Below are positions 32,930-42,148 of a DNA stretch of 64,000 nt, piece by piece; position 1 is the first letter of the stretch; each line of letters begins with the position of its first letter. Below the pieces are notes generated by a model, which saw only the letters and a program-made list of their open reading frames with translations, made no database searches and was not told where the DNA came from. Source of the DNA: Acetatifactor muris (GTDB taxonomy: Bacteria; Bacillota; Clostridia; Lachnospirales; Lachnospiraceae); assembly GCF_024623325.1 (NCBI RefSeq), contig NZ_JANJZD010000013.1:1-64000 (forward strand), read 5' to 3'. The position numbers and the translations under genes are program-made.

Positions 32930-34438
32930 CTATTCCACAACAATTCCTCCGAGAACCCGAATCTCCTGCCGTTTCAGCAGTTCCAGCTCTTTTGCAATCT
33001 CTGTGTATAAGGTGGAACCGACTTTCTCCACCAGCACAACCCCTTTGGCTGCTTCCAGCTGTTCCAGAGTCTCTGCATTATAAAGTACATTGTCCAATAC
33101 CTGTACCTGAATATTCTCCTGCTCCAGTTTTGCCTTTACCTGCCCGCACAATTCCAATGCGCCTTCCTTCAGGTTACATCCGATCATGTAGACTGTGTCA
33201 AGCATATTCTTCCCCGCGGATATCTTAACGGCGGCTGCCGCCAGTTCCATTGCTTCCGCTGCGGTGAATTTCCGCTTATTCCGATCCCGCAATGACAAAA
33301 TCCATCTGTCCACAAAGCCCAGAAACTTTTTCTTCTCCTGCTCTCCGGGAATCAGTCCCAGCTGTGAAATTCCATACAGCTCTCCCAGATTGTCCGTGGC
33401 ACGAAGCTTCCCATTGAAAACATACCTGCAGAACAGCACAAAGGCATAAACAAACACTGCCAGGAACATCCCCAATACCACATACTTCAGGCTGACTGAA
33501 GGCGCTGCCGGCCGGACAGACTTCTGTTCAGCTGTTTCCGTTTCAGAGTCGGAGGTTTCCTCTTCTTTTTCATCCTCCTTACTCTCTTCCACATCTTCGC
33601 CCTTCATCAGATAATAAAGTGCTTTCTGATCATCGGTAAACGCTTCCTTTGCACTGGCAACAGATGACATCAGGGAAAGCACCGTATTGTTGTAACTGTT
33701 CTGCTGATTCGTCAGGCCCACATCCATCACTGTTGAAAAGATCTGATCCACCAGCTCTATCTCATATTCACCAACCGTCTGTACCAGTTTGTCATGCTGA
33801 CTGTCCAGATACTTTATTACAGACGCTGCCAGCGCCCTGCACTTTTTCTGGTCGGCATGCAGAATGGTAATTTTTAATGTATCTTTTCCTACAATCTCCG
33901 GTTCGCTGCCTTCGATCACCAGAATTCCTGACTGTCTTCTGACACTGATCAATTCGCTGACCTCGAAAGAAGACATGTCATTCTTATCCGCAAGCCACTC
34001 GTAAAATCCCGTTCCGGTGGTCAATGCGTCGTACAGATTGGTCAGGCTGATAGTCATTCCGGGATCCTCTGCCGCTACGTTGAAAATCAGCTCTGCCTTC
34101 TCTACCTTCTGCGGGTCCGCCTGCATCAGAACAGAATTGTTGATATAATCCAGAGTATCCTGATATTGCTTTTCACTCTGCAGGACAGAATATACACTTA
34201 TTTTCTCCGGCTCTGTCAGTTCTTCCTCCAGAAACTCTCTGTATGCCTCCGCATCCTCCCACTCCTCTTTCGGATCGCTGCCCTTTGGAGAAACCGCTGA
34301 GCCGCTGTTACGTCCGGACCGCACATAACTGAATCCGCCCATGGCAATTCCCGCAATCAGCATAAATACAAGGATGCCTCTCCAGTGCAGCATAATATCG
34401 ACCAGTAAATCTATCAGATTAATTTCTCTTTCTTCCAT
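32930..34438 (-). CDS. wzz: Wzz-type chain-length determinant / tyrosine-kinase adaptor-like protein
   Basis: A 502-residue protein of the Wzz family: EINLIDLLVDIMLHWRGILV leads into the first transmembrane helix (about residues 22-42), followed by a large external, helical region (about 60-300), a second helix near 318-338, and a cytoplasmic C-terminal domain (about 345-502) that resembles a P-loop kinase fold without an obvious Walker A motif. It should set polymer length. The ATG at 34438 follows GGGAGGAAGTTCTAT. Between pseB and the ligase gene. Confidence 0.83.
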   Translation of the reverse strand: MEEREINLIDLLVDIMLHWRGILVFMLIAGIAMGGFSYVRSGRNSGSAVSPKGSDPKEEWEDAEAYREFLEEELTEPEKISVYSVLQSEKQYQDTLDYINNSVLMQADPQKVEKAELIFNVAAEDPGMTISLTNLYDALTTGTGFYEWLADKNDMSSFEVSELISVRRQSGILVIEGSEPEIVGKDTLKITILHADQKKCRALAASVIKYLDSQHDKLVQTVGEYEIELVDQIFSTVMDVGLTNQQNSYNNTVLSLMSSVASAKEAFTDDQKALYYLMKGEDVEESKEDEKEEETSDSETETAEQKSVRPAAPSVSLKYVVLGMFLAVFVYAFVLFCRYVFNGKLRATDNLGELYGISQLGLIPGEQEKKKFLGFVDRWILSLRDRNKRKFTAAEAMELAAAAVKISAGKNMLDTVYMIGCNLKEGALELCGQVKAKLEQENIQVQVLDNVLYNAETLEQLEAAKGVVLVEKVGSTLYTEIAKELELLKRQEIRVLGGIVVE

Positions 34439-34492
34439 ATAGAACTTCCTCCCGTTCTTACCCATTATTCATAGCCTGTCCGACATTTCCCC

Positions 34493-35485
34493 TCACTCAT
34501 ATCGAACTGATTTCAACAATTCACGAATCTCTTCCACATCGAGCCACTCTGTATTATTGCCCGAACTGTATGAAAACCCTTCCGGAACCTTTTTCCCCGT
34601 GGGGACAGCACGCTGTCTCTCACTCCAGACCATCTGGGGATATACGATGAAATGCCTGTCATATTCATACGTATTCATGGAGTCTTCCACCGTCACCATG
34701 ATTTCATGCAGCTTTTCTCCCTCTCGAATTCCCACCTCCGACATTTTACACCCCGGCAGCATCGCCTCCGCCAGGTCGGTCACCTTAAAAGAAGGAATCT
34801 TCGAAATAAAGGTCTCGCCTCCCTTTGCTTCTTCCAGCGCCTTCACCACAAGCTCCACCCCCTGCTGCAGGCTGATCCAGAAACGGGTCATGCGATAATC
34901 CGTAATGGGCAGCTCGGTACCGCCCTTCTCAACAATGTTATGGAAGAGCGGAATTACCGATCCCCTGCTTCCGGCCACATTTCCATACCGTACAATGGAA
35001 AAACAGATATCCTTCGCACCGGCATAGGCATTGGCCGCAATAAACAGTTTATCGGACACCAGTTTGGTTCCGCCGTACAGATTCACCGGATTCACCGCTT
35101 TGTCCGTGGACAGTGCCACCACTTTCTTCACACCGCTGTCCAGAGCCGCATCTATCACATTCTGGGCCCCGTTGATATTGGTCTTAATCGCCTCGGCCGG
35201 ATTGTATTCGCAGGCAGGGACCTGCTTCAGAGCCGCCGCATGTATCACATAATCCACTCCCTCAAAAGCCCTGCGCAGTCTCTCCTTATCACGCACATCG
35301 CCAATGAAAAAACGCAGCTTTGAGGCATATTCCTTCAGCTCATTCTGCATGATAAACTGCTTAAATTCATCGCGGGAGTAGATGATAATCTTTCTGGGGT
35401 CATAATGCCCCAGAATATACCTGGTAAATGCTTTGCCGAAACTCCCTGTGCCGCCTGTAATCAAAATAGATTTATTATTCAGCAT
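34493..35485 (-). CDS. pseB: UDP-N-acetylglucosamine 4,6-dehydratase (inverting), PseB
   Basis: A 330-residue SDR enzyme. ILITGGTGSFGKAFTRYIL binds NADP; the active site reads LSTDKAVNPVNLYGGTK, with the catalytic tyrosine present as in the C5-inverting PseB/FlaA1 branch; the C-terminal FIVYPQMVW is also PseB-like. The product is the 4-keto L-arabino sugar used by PseC. GGATGGAAGC precedes the ATG. It leads the operon pseB-wzz-ligase behind a strong promoter. Confidence 0.9.
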   Translation of the reverse strand: MLNNKSILITGGTGSFGKAFTRYILGHYDPRKIIIYSRDEFKQFIMQNELKEYASKLRFFIGDVRDKERLRRAFEGVDYVIHAAALKQVPACEYNPAEAIKTNINGAQNVIDAALDSGVKKVVALSTDKAVNPVNLYGGTKLVSDKLFIAANAYAGAKDICFSIVRYGNVAGSRGSVIPLFHNIVEKGGTELPITDYRMTRFWISLQQGVELVVKALEEAKGGETFISKIPSFKVTDLAEAMLPGCKMSEVGIREGEKLHEIMVTVEDSMNTYEYDRHFIVYPQMVWSERQRAVPTGKKVPEGFSYSSGNNTEWLDVEEIRELLKSVRYE

Positions 35486-35565
35486 GCTTCCATCCCTTCC
35501 GATTTTATAAATATCCTGCTTCTTAGTCTTTGGCTGAACAGTTAAAAATATCCAGAACTTTTAGT

Positions 35566-35594
35566 ATTATAGCAGATTCATTACTCAATTCCAA
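35566..35594 (-). promoter_or_regulatory. Sigma-A-type promoter of the pseB-wzz-ligase operon
   Basis: On the minus strand -35 TTGGAA (35589-35594), 17-bp spacer and -10 TATAAT (35566-35571), again with TGC before the -10. The match to the gmd promoter extends into the flanks (ATTGGAATT and CTGCTATAATA in both). Confidence 0.8.
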
Positions 35595-35739
35595 TCCTAA
35601 ATTGCAGATTCGGGGGATTCTTTATAATATTATAAGGTTTTAAGTGATGGTTATCGCGAAATCGCGTTGATAAAAACATTAGAAATAACAAGACTTTTGT
35701 GAATGGGAGACAATCTAATTAGAGACAAATCTTACAATT

Positions 35740-36062
35740 GCGGGCCTTCTTTTATAAAATCTTCTATATTCTTCACATTGCCGGCAAGTTTCAGCCATTT
35801 GCTTAAAGTATCTTCATCTGTTTCCCTCATATGCTTCACCTCTGCTCATATCCTTTGCGAATGCCCTGACTTTATCCACATACCGCATATATTCCTTTAA
35901 AGTCCGGTATGCCTCTTTCAGCTCTTCCTTATAGCCCTCATTAGAAAACCTCTCCATCTTCTGAAATCCCATGCAATTGAATAGTTTGGAATAAAAAGCA
36001 CAGGTTTCAATTGAAGTAAGATGGGAATATTCCCCTGGAATACAGACTCGGCTGCAGAGCAT
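35740..36062 (-). pseudogene. Remnant open frame, probably frameshifted
   Basis: An 82-codon frame ends ...YRTLKEYMRYVDKVRAFAKD and then MSRGEAYEGNR at 35814. Shifting one frame at the stop continues as TDEDTLSKWLKLAGNVKNIE and DFIKEGPQL to about 35740, so a single indel probably split a small gene. The charged helical product is not recognised; the KVRAFAKD part faintly recalls the C-terminus of Rpn-type transposases. The rest of the gap between pseB and capF (35486-36136) holds the pseB promoter and nothing else seen. Confidence 0.4.
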
Positions 36063-36136
36063 TCAATAGAATATATGCTTTTGAACATAGTCTATCAGGA
36101 TATTTAAAATGAGCCATTTTACTAAGTACCAATACC

Positions 36137-37372
36137 TTAAACCGGCTCATAAAATGTATCCGGATGATTTGGATCAAATATTTCATTCGCCCACATCACT
36201 GTCACAAGATTTTCCGTCTCAGACAAATTGATGATATTATGCGCATATCCGGGAAGCATATGTACTGCCTGAATCTTATCCCCACTTACTTCAAATTCAA
36301 TTACTTCATCTGTTCCAAGCTTTCGTTCCTGAATGAGTCCATGCCCTGCAACCACGATGAAAAATTCCCACTTCGTATTATGCCAGTGCTGCCCCTTCAT
36401 AGTTCCAGGCTTACTGATATTTACTGAAATCTGACCATGAGCACTGGTTTTCAGCAGCTCCGTGAAACTGCCGCGAATATCACAATTCATCTTCAAATCA
36501 AAAACAACCTTTTCTTTTGGCAGATAACTCAGATACATTGAATAAAGCTTTTTTTCAAAAGATCCCTTTGGAATTGTCGGCATGACAAGACTCAGCGGCT
36601 GGTCATGGAATGTATACAGCAAGTCTGTAATCCGGCCAAGCGTGGCTTTGTGCGTAACTGTCGCCGCACAATATCTCCCATTCACACACCACCTCGGTGT
36701 CAGTCCATCGTACTCAACTCCATCAATAGTCTCCCCTGCCGCAGGATATTCGCAGCGATGCTCTTTCCCTTCTATCGCATCATACATCTCATCCAGCAGA
36801 TCATCTATAAAAAGCATTTCCAGTTCAACGTTCGGATCATTTACTGTTATCGGAAGTTCATTGGCAATATTATTGCAGAAAGTTCCAACGGCACTGTTGT
36901 AATTTGGGCGTACCCATTTTCCGACCAGATTGGGAAATCTATACACTAATACTCTGACGCCAGTCTCTACCCCATACCGGAAAAATAACTCTTCACCTGC
37001 TTTTTTGCTGAGGCCATATTCCGAAGTTCCAAAACGCCCCGCAAGTGTAGCCTGCAGGCTGCTGGACAGCATAACAGGAGCTTTATTATTATGTTTCTTA
37101 AGCGTATCTAAAAGGGTTGATGCAAAGCCGAAATTACCCTTCTTATACTCTTCCGGATCCTCAGGTCTGTTTACTCCTGCGAGATTGAAAACAAAATCTG
37201 CTTTTCCGCAGTAATCATCAAGTTCTTCCGGTGTTGAAGAAAGATCATATTGATAAATTTCTTCAATGAAAATATTTGGTCTTGTTTTGTTCTTTCCATC
37301 CCGGATATTTTTCAGATTTTCCACAAGATTGCGGCCTACAAATCCGGCCGCACCAGTCACAAGTATATTCAT
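36137..37372 (-). CDS. capF: Bifunctional UDP-FucNAc-pathway reductase with cupin domain, CapF
   Basis: A 411-residue protein. The N-terminal SDR reductase has NILVTGAAGFVGRNLVENL and an active-site SEYGLSKKAGEELFF; the C-terminal cupin (about 290-405) has GTMKGQHWHNTKWEFFIVVA with the zinc-binding histidines. This two-domain form is CapF (FnlB), which reduces the 4-keto 2,6-dideoxy-L-talose intermediate. GAGGATAGTAGAA precedes the ATG at 37372; it stands 11 bases after capG. Confidence 0.93.
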   Translation of the reverse strand: MNILVTGAAGFVGRNLVENLKNIRDGKNKTRPNIFIEEIYQYDLSSTPEELDDYCGKADFVFNLAGVNRPEDPEEYKKGNFGFASTLLDTLKKHNNKAPVMLSSSLQATLAGRFGTSEYGLSKKAGEELFFRYGVETGVRVLVYRFPNLVGKWVRPNYNSAVGTFCNNIANELPITVNDPNVELEMLFIDDLLDEMYDAIEGKEHRCEYPAAGETIDGVEYDGLTPRWCVNGRYCAATVTHKATLGRITDLLYTFHDQPLSLVMPTIPKGSFEKKLYSMYLSYLPKEKVVFDLKMNCDIRGSFTELLKTSAHGQISVNISKPGTMKGQHWHNTKWEFFIVVAGHGLIQERKLGTDEVIEFEVSGDKIQAVHMLPGYAHNIINLSETENLVTVMWANEIFDPNHPDTFYEPV

Positions 37373-37383
37373 TTCTACTATCC

Positions 37384-38565
37384 TCAGATTTCTTTTCTCC
37401 AAACCATCTTATTAACAACACCAACGTAAGATTGAATAATCTTCACGACTTTATCAGAGACATTGACATCAATATAATCTGGTACTGGAACCGCACCGCC
37501 ATTCTGTTCTTCTCTGACCATCTCTATTGCTGTATCTACACTTTGGAGAAGCCCTTTTGCGTCAATGCCGGAAAGGATAAAGCAGGCCTTATCCAACGCT
37601 TCAGGACGCTCCGTAGAAGTTCGAATACATACAGCCGGAATCGGATACCCAATTGCTGTAAAAAAACTGCTCTCCTCCGGCAAAGTGCCGCTGTCTGAAA
37701 CCACAGCAAATGCATTCATCTGCAGACAATTATAATCGTGAAAGCCCAGAGGCTCATGTTGTATTACACGTGTATCCAGTTGAAACCCGGAAGTCTTCAG
37801 CCGCTTACGAGACCGCGGATGACAGGAATACAAAATCGGCATATCATATTTCTCAGCCATCCTGTTAATTGCTGTAAAAAGAGAAGTAAAATTCCGCTCA
37901 GTATCAATATTCTCTTCTCGATGTGCGGAAAGAAGGATGTACTTCCCTTTCTCCAGGCCTAATCTCTGATGAATATCAGATGATTTGATAGCTTCCAGAT
38001 TCTCTGTCAGCACTTCCGCCATAGGGCTTCCAGTGACATAAGCGCGTTCTTTCGGTAAGCCACAATCTGCAAGGTATCTCCTTGCGTGCTCAGAATAGGC
38101 CAGATTTACATCTGAGATGATATCCACAATGCGGCGGTTCGTCTCTTCCGGCAGGCATTCATCCTTACACCGATTGCCAGCTTCCATATGAAAAATTGGA
38201 ATGTGGAGACGTTTTGCGCCAATAACGGAAAGACAGGAATTTGTGTCACCAAGAACAAGTACGGCTTCCGGTTCCAGTTCAGCCATAACTTTATAACTTG
38301 CCGCAATAATATTCCCCATTGTCTCGCCAAGGTCTTCACCGACTGCGTTAAGATACAGCTCCGGCTCTTCTAATTTCAGATCCTTAAAAAAAACACCGTT
38401 CAGATTATAATCATAATTCTGACCGGTGTGGACCAATAATGTATCAAAATATTTTCTGCATTTCTTTATTACAGCGGCAAGTCTGATGATTTCAGGTCTT
38501 GTTCCAACGATAATCATCAGCTTGATTTTTCCGTTTTCTTTCCACTGTACCTTGTCTTTGTCCAT
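37384..38565 (-). CDS. capG: UDP-FucNAc C2-epimerase, CapG (WecB-like)
   Basis: A 393-residue non-hydrolysing UDP-GlcNAc 2-epimerase-type GT-B protein: LMIIVGTRPEIIRLAAVIKK, HTGQNYDYNLNGVFFKDL, HMEAGNRCKDECLPEETNRR and SDSGTLPEESSF with conserved catalytic residues. In the capE-capF-capG setting it is the last enzyme of UDP-L-FucNAc synthesis. AGGAGATGACTACACT precedes the ATG. Confidence 0.93.
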   Translation of the reverse strand: MDKDKVQWKENGKIKLMIIVGTRPEIIRLAAVIKKCRKYFDTLLVHTGQNYDYNLNGVFFKDLKLEEPELYLNAVGEDLGETMGNIIAASYKVMAELEPEAVLVLGDTNSCLSVIGAKRLHIPIFHMEAGNRCKDECLPEETNRRIVDIISDVNLAYSEHARRYLADCGLPKERAYVTGSPMAEVLTENLEAIKSSDIHQRLGLEKGKYILLSAHREENIDTERNFTSLFTAINRMAEKYDMPILYSCHPRSRKRLKTSGFQLDTRVIQHEPLGFHDYNCLQMNAFAVVSDSGTLPEESSFFTAIGYPIPAVCIRTSTERPEALDKACFILSGIDAKGLLQSVDTAIEMVREEQNGGAVPVPDYIDVNVSDKVVKIIQSYVGVVNKMVWRKEI

Positions 38566-38630
38566 AGTGTAGTCATCTCCTATTATAAACAGTATGGATT
38601 ACTTATGCTGTAAATTCATCAGCTCTGGTA

Positions 38631-39680
38631 TTACACCTGTTTCCCAATCTTTGCCAATTCTTCTTTTACATAATCTGTTGTAAGAATCTTCTTCACTGCA
38701 CCCTCCACATCAAGCAGATTCGTATTATGAGAGGTGTAGCTTTCTTCTGCTTCCGTCTGAACCTGACCTTTGACAAAGTACTTATCGTAATTCAAATCTC
38801 GGTTATCTGCAGCCACACGGAAATACTGTCCCATGTCTTCACTTCTCAGTCGTTCCTCTCTTGTCATCAGTGTCTCGTAGAGCTTCTCACCATGTCTCGT
38901 ACCGATAATGTTAGTTCCCGTATCTCCAAATAGCTTCTGCACAGCTTCTGCCAGAGTCCCTATGGTGGAAGCATCCGCTTTCTGGATAAACAGATCCCCG
39001 GGCTCTGCATGTTCAAAAGCAAATTTCACCAGTTCCACCGCCTCATCAAGATTCATCAAAAAGCGCGTCATCTCCGGATTGGTGACCGTAATCGGCTCCC
39101 CTCTCCGGATCTGGTCAATAAAAAGTGGGATCACTGACCCCCTGGAGCACATCACATTCCCGTACCTGGTACAGCAAATCACTGTCTTCCCCCGCTCCGC
39201 CGCCACCCGCGCATTGGCCCTGACCACATGCTCCATCATGGCCTTGCTGGTCCCCATAGCGTTGATGGGATAAGCCGCCTTATCCGTGCTTAAGCATACT
39301 ACCCGCTTCACCCCTGCTTCCGTAGCTGCATGGAGGACGTTATTGGTTCCTTCTACATTCGTATATACGGCCTCCATAGGGAAAAATTCACAGGAAGGCA
39401 CCTGCTTTAAGGCCGCCGCATGAAAAATAAAATCCACCCCCGGCATGGCGTCATGCACGGACTGCGGATCTCTCACGTTTCCGATATAGAATTTCACCTT
39501 CTTCGCCACGTCAGGATGCTCCGCCTGCAGCTCATGGCGCATATCGTCCTGTTTCTTCTCATCCCGGGAAAGGATGCGGATTTCCCCGATGTCCGAATAT
39601 AAAAAATGCTTCAGAACCGTATGCCCGAAGCTGCCGGTTCCGCCGGTGATTAGTAGGGTCGCGTTGTTGAATCTGCTCAT
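38631..39680 (-). CDS. capE: UDP-N-acetylglucosamine 4,6-dehydratase/5-epimerase, CapE
   Basis: A 349-residue SDR enzyme, LLITGGTGSFGHTVLKHFL at the N-terminus. The active site reads LSTDKAAYPINAMGTSK, with Met in place of the Tyr of PseB, as in CapE/FnlA. It opens the UDP-L-FucNAc pathway completed by CapF and CapG just downstream. The ATG at 39680 follows GGGAGGATTTTTA. First gene of the cap unit, beside a decayed transposase. Confidence 0.92.
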   Translation of the reverse strand: MSRFNNATLLITGGTGSFGHTVLKHFLYSDIGEIRILSRDEKKQDDMRHELQAEHPDVAKKVKFYIGNVRDPQSVHDAMPGVDFIFHAAALKQVPSCEFFPMEAVYTNVEGTNNVLHAATEAGVKRVVCLSTDKAAYPINAMGTSKAMMEHVVRANARVAAERGKTVICCTRYGNVMCSRGSVIPLFIDQIRRGEPITVTNPEMTRFLMNLDEAVELVKFAFEHAEPGDLFIQKADASTIGTLAEAVQKLFGDTGTNIIGTRHGEKLYETLMTREERLRSEDMGQYFRVAADNRDLNYDKYFVKGQVQTEAEESYTSHNTNLLDVEGAVKKILTTDYVKEELAKIGKQV

Positions 39681-39885
39681 TAAAAATCCTCCCTGGTGCA
39701 TATATATAATCTATTATAATAAATACAGTTTTTCACAATTACATCATAAGACTACTAAGCTTCCAAAAAATTCAAGGGCACGTCGCTGCGTTCTTCAATT
39801 ATTTAAAGTCTATTCTGTCCCATGCAGACAGATTTTCCGTCCTATCGATATCATTACCATATCACAAAAGAAAGAGAGGCTTTTA

Positions 39886-40817
39886 CATGCGCAATAGCAA
39901 CAACACGAAGCACGGCACCAACTCCGGCACCCATACTGACGTCAACAGCAACGCGAACAACTGCTCCAACAACACCAGCAGCATATCTGGCGACCGGCTT
40001 TGGAATGAGATTCTTAAGGCTATCGTCTATACTATGCCGTAACAGCTCTTCCCACTCTTTCGAGAAGCCTTCGGAAAGAAATATCCCCCGGTACCCCCAT
40101 TACCCTGCTGGTAACGGATACCGACTACTACCACCTGGAATGCCAGATGCGTAATGACTCCCAGATAGTTCTTCGCATGCTCTCCTATGGCCTGCATTTT
40201 TCCCTGCAGCACACGGCTCCACCTGACCCTGCCGCAGACGAAATAGTCCTCCGCTTTCCCCGCTCCGTCGTCATCTATCCCGGCCGGAACACCGCCCTCC
40301 CGGACAGTCTCCGCTACCGCCTGGTCTTTTCGGACCATTCCGAACATATTTATTCGGTTCCTGCAGTCAAAATATAAACCTATACCCTTGAACAGATCCG
40401 CAGAAGGCACCTCTACCTCTTCCTCCCCTATACCCTGCTACGCCTGCGGCCGAAGCTATATCATGTGACTCCACTAACAAAAGAGAAATTGACAGCTTTC
40501 GTAAAGGAGGTTATTGTAATCTTAGAGGAAGATACGACAGCCGGTTATTTGACCTCGCAGGAGTCCTTTGACTACATCCGACTCCTGCTCCATGCGTCGA
40601 AGCATATCTTCCATAAACATCCTGACTATCACGAGAAGGTGCTGCAAGTAACAAAGCCATTGATCAAACTGCCCAGCGTGAAGCTGAGAGAGACCAAAGA
40701 GACACTGGATAGAGCGTATGCTGATATTGCTGACAAGGATGCTGAGACAGGGCTGAGATTGCCCGCCTGCGGGAAATGTTGCTTGCACTACAAGGCAGCT
40801 CGGCTCCGCAAGACTGA
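39886..40817 (+). pseudogene. Rpn-type PD-(D/E)XK nuclease family transposase, decayed
   Basis: The plus strand codes for segments typical of this family in clostridia: DRLWNEILKAIVYTMP, then LLVTDTDYYHLECQMRND with the catalytic ECQ, FPRSVVIYPGRN, and YTLEQIRRRHLYLFLPYTLL, and a C-terminal PLIKLPSVKLRET. Lesions are visible: an in-frame stop at 40039-40041, a one-base shift in the C run near 40087, a TAA at 40375-40377 and a shift near 40745, after which AEIARLREMLLALQ restores the normal tail to 40817. GAGAGG precedes the ATG. It separates the cap and nonulosonate modules. Confidence 0.8.
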
Positions 40818-40839
40818 TTCTTAATAGAAGCGCCATAAA

Positions 40840-42003
40840 TCACCCCTTGCCCAAGCCCCACCTAACTGCCTTCTTCACCCCTGCAGCCACCCTCGTCAGC
40901 TCTTCCTCCGAAATACTTGTGCTGCAGGGCAGCGTAATGATCCTCTGCCAAAGGCCTTCCGAAGCACTTACATCGCTCTTGGGACAATTTTTATACGGCT
41001 TTTGAAGATGTACCGGTTTCCAGAAGGTACGCGCCTCAATCCCGTCCTCCTTTAAACAGGAGCATACAGTCTTTGCTGTTTTCAGCGTCTCCCCTTCCGG
41101 CAGTACAATCCCTGAAAACCAGCAGGAGCTTCCTTCTGTAGCAGGGAAAAAAGTTATTCCAGCCTCAGTTAACTCTCCTAATTCCATCTCATAGTACTGA
41201 CGCACTCTTCTTTTTGCAGCTACAAATTCAGACAGCCTCTCCAACTGTGCACATCCAACAGCCGCCTGGAGATTGGTCATCCTGTAATTGAATCCCACCA
41301 TATCGAAATCATAATCAGGCCATACGCGGGCCGTCGTCGTAAGGTGGCGTTCAAGGCTTATCTGCTCTTCACAGTTTCCCACCACCGCCCCGCCGCCCCC
41401 ACAGGTAATTGTTTTATTGCCGTTAAAACTCAGCACACTCAGGTCAGCCAAAGAGCCAAAAGGCCGGCCATTATAAGTCGCTCCGATCGCACAGGCGGCG
41501 TCAACAATCAACGGCAAACCATACTCATCAGCAACGGCACGAAATGCAGCCATATCCGGAATGTTTCCGAGAGTATATACCGGCATTAATGCCGCCACCC
41601 TTTTACCGCTCTCCCGGTAATACAATCCGTCCCCCCGCTTTTCACAGTGCTCCCCTATTTCAGCCGCTACAAGCTCAGGACTTAAACACCAGGTAGACTC
41701 TTTCACATCCATCAGCCACGGATCTGCCCCGCAGTGTCTAACAGCATTCGCACTGGCAATAAAGGTAAATGCAGGAAGGATCACAAGTTCCCCATATTTA
41801 ACTCCTGCCCCATGCAATGCTGTATGAAGCCCTGTTGTTCCCGCCGACGTTGCTACTGCATCCCTGCTTCCGGTGGCTTCCGCAACCATTTTCTCAAACC
41901 GGGTCACATATTCACCCACAGAGCTTACAAACGTCGTATCAATACAGTTATCCAGATATTTCTTCTCATTGCCCGTTAAATCCGGCACCGCCAATGGAAT
42001 CAT
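40840..42003 (-). CDS. LegC-family sugar-nucleotide aminotransferase
   Basis: A 387-residue PLP enzyme. It begins MIPLAVPDLTGNEKKYLDNC; TTFVSSVGEYVTRFEKMVAE is the LegC-type signature; ATSAGTTGLHTALHGAGV and the catalytic K197 in LSFNGNKTITCGGGGA follow. LegC puts the 4-amino group on the UDP- or GDP-4-keto-6-deoxy sugar in legionaminic acid synthesis. AGAGGGGATATAT precedes the ATG. It ends the nonulosonate block and abuts the decayed transposase. Confidence 0.85.
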   Translation of the reverse strand: MIPLAVPDLTGNEKKYLDNCIDTTFVSSVGEYVTRFEKMVAEATGSRDAVATSAGTTGLHTALHGAGVKYGELVILPAFTFIASANAVRHCGADPWLMDVKESTWCLSPELVAAEIGEHCEKRGDGLYYRESGKRVAALMPVYTLGNIPDMAAFRAVADEYGLPLIVDAACAIGATYNGRPFGSLADLSVLSFNGNKTITCGGGGAVVGNCEEQISLERHLTTTARVWPDYDFDMVGFNYRMTNLQAAVGCAQLERLSEFVAAKRRVRQYYEMELGELTEAGITFFPATEGSSCWFSGIVLPEGETLKTAKTVCSCLKEDGIEARTFWKPVHLQKPYKNCPKSDVSASEGLWQRIITLPCSTSISEEELTRVAAGVKKAVRWGLGKG

Positions 42004-42148
42004 ATATATCCCCTCTTTCCATGCAATCTTTCTTTGCCCTGAGCCTAATTTTCAAGCCACCCCCTGGCCTGTGAAACTGAATGCCTGCCCGTAAAGCAAC
42101 CTTTGCTACGGGTGTAAACCGCCAAAGGCAGTTAAAAATACTTTTTCG

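Noticed and set aside
39690-39735. Promoter with TATAAT upstream of capE
   Set aside because: A TATAAT is present but no -35 box at a normal spacing could be defended.
42060-42130. Hairpin CCCGTA...TACGGG between the LegC and dehydratase genes as a terminator
   Set aside because: Short imperfect stem with no T run on the minus strand; transcription probably continues into the LegC-like gene.
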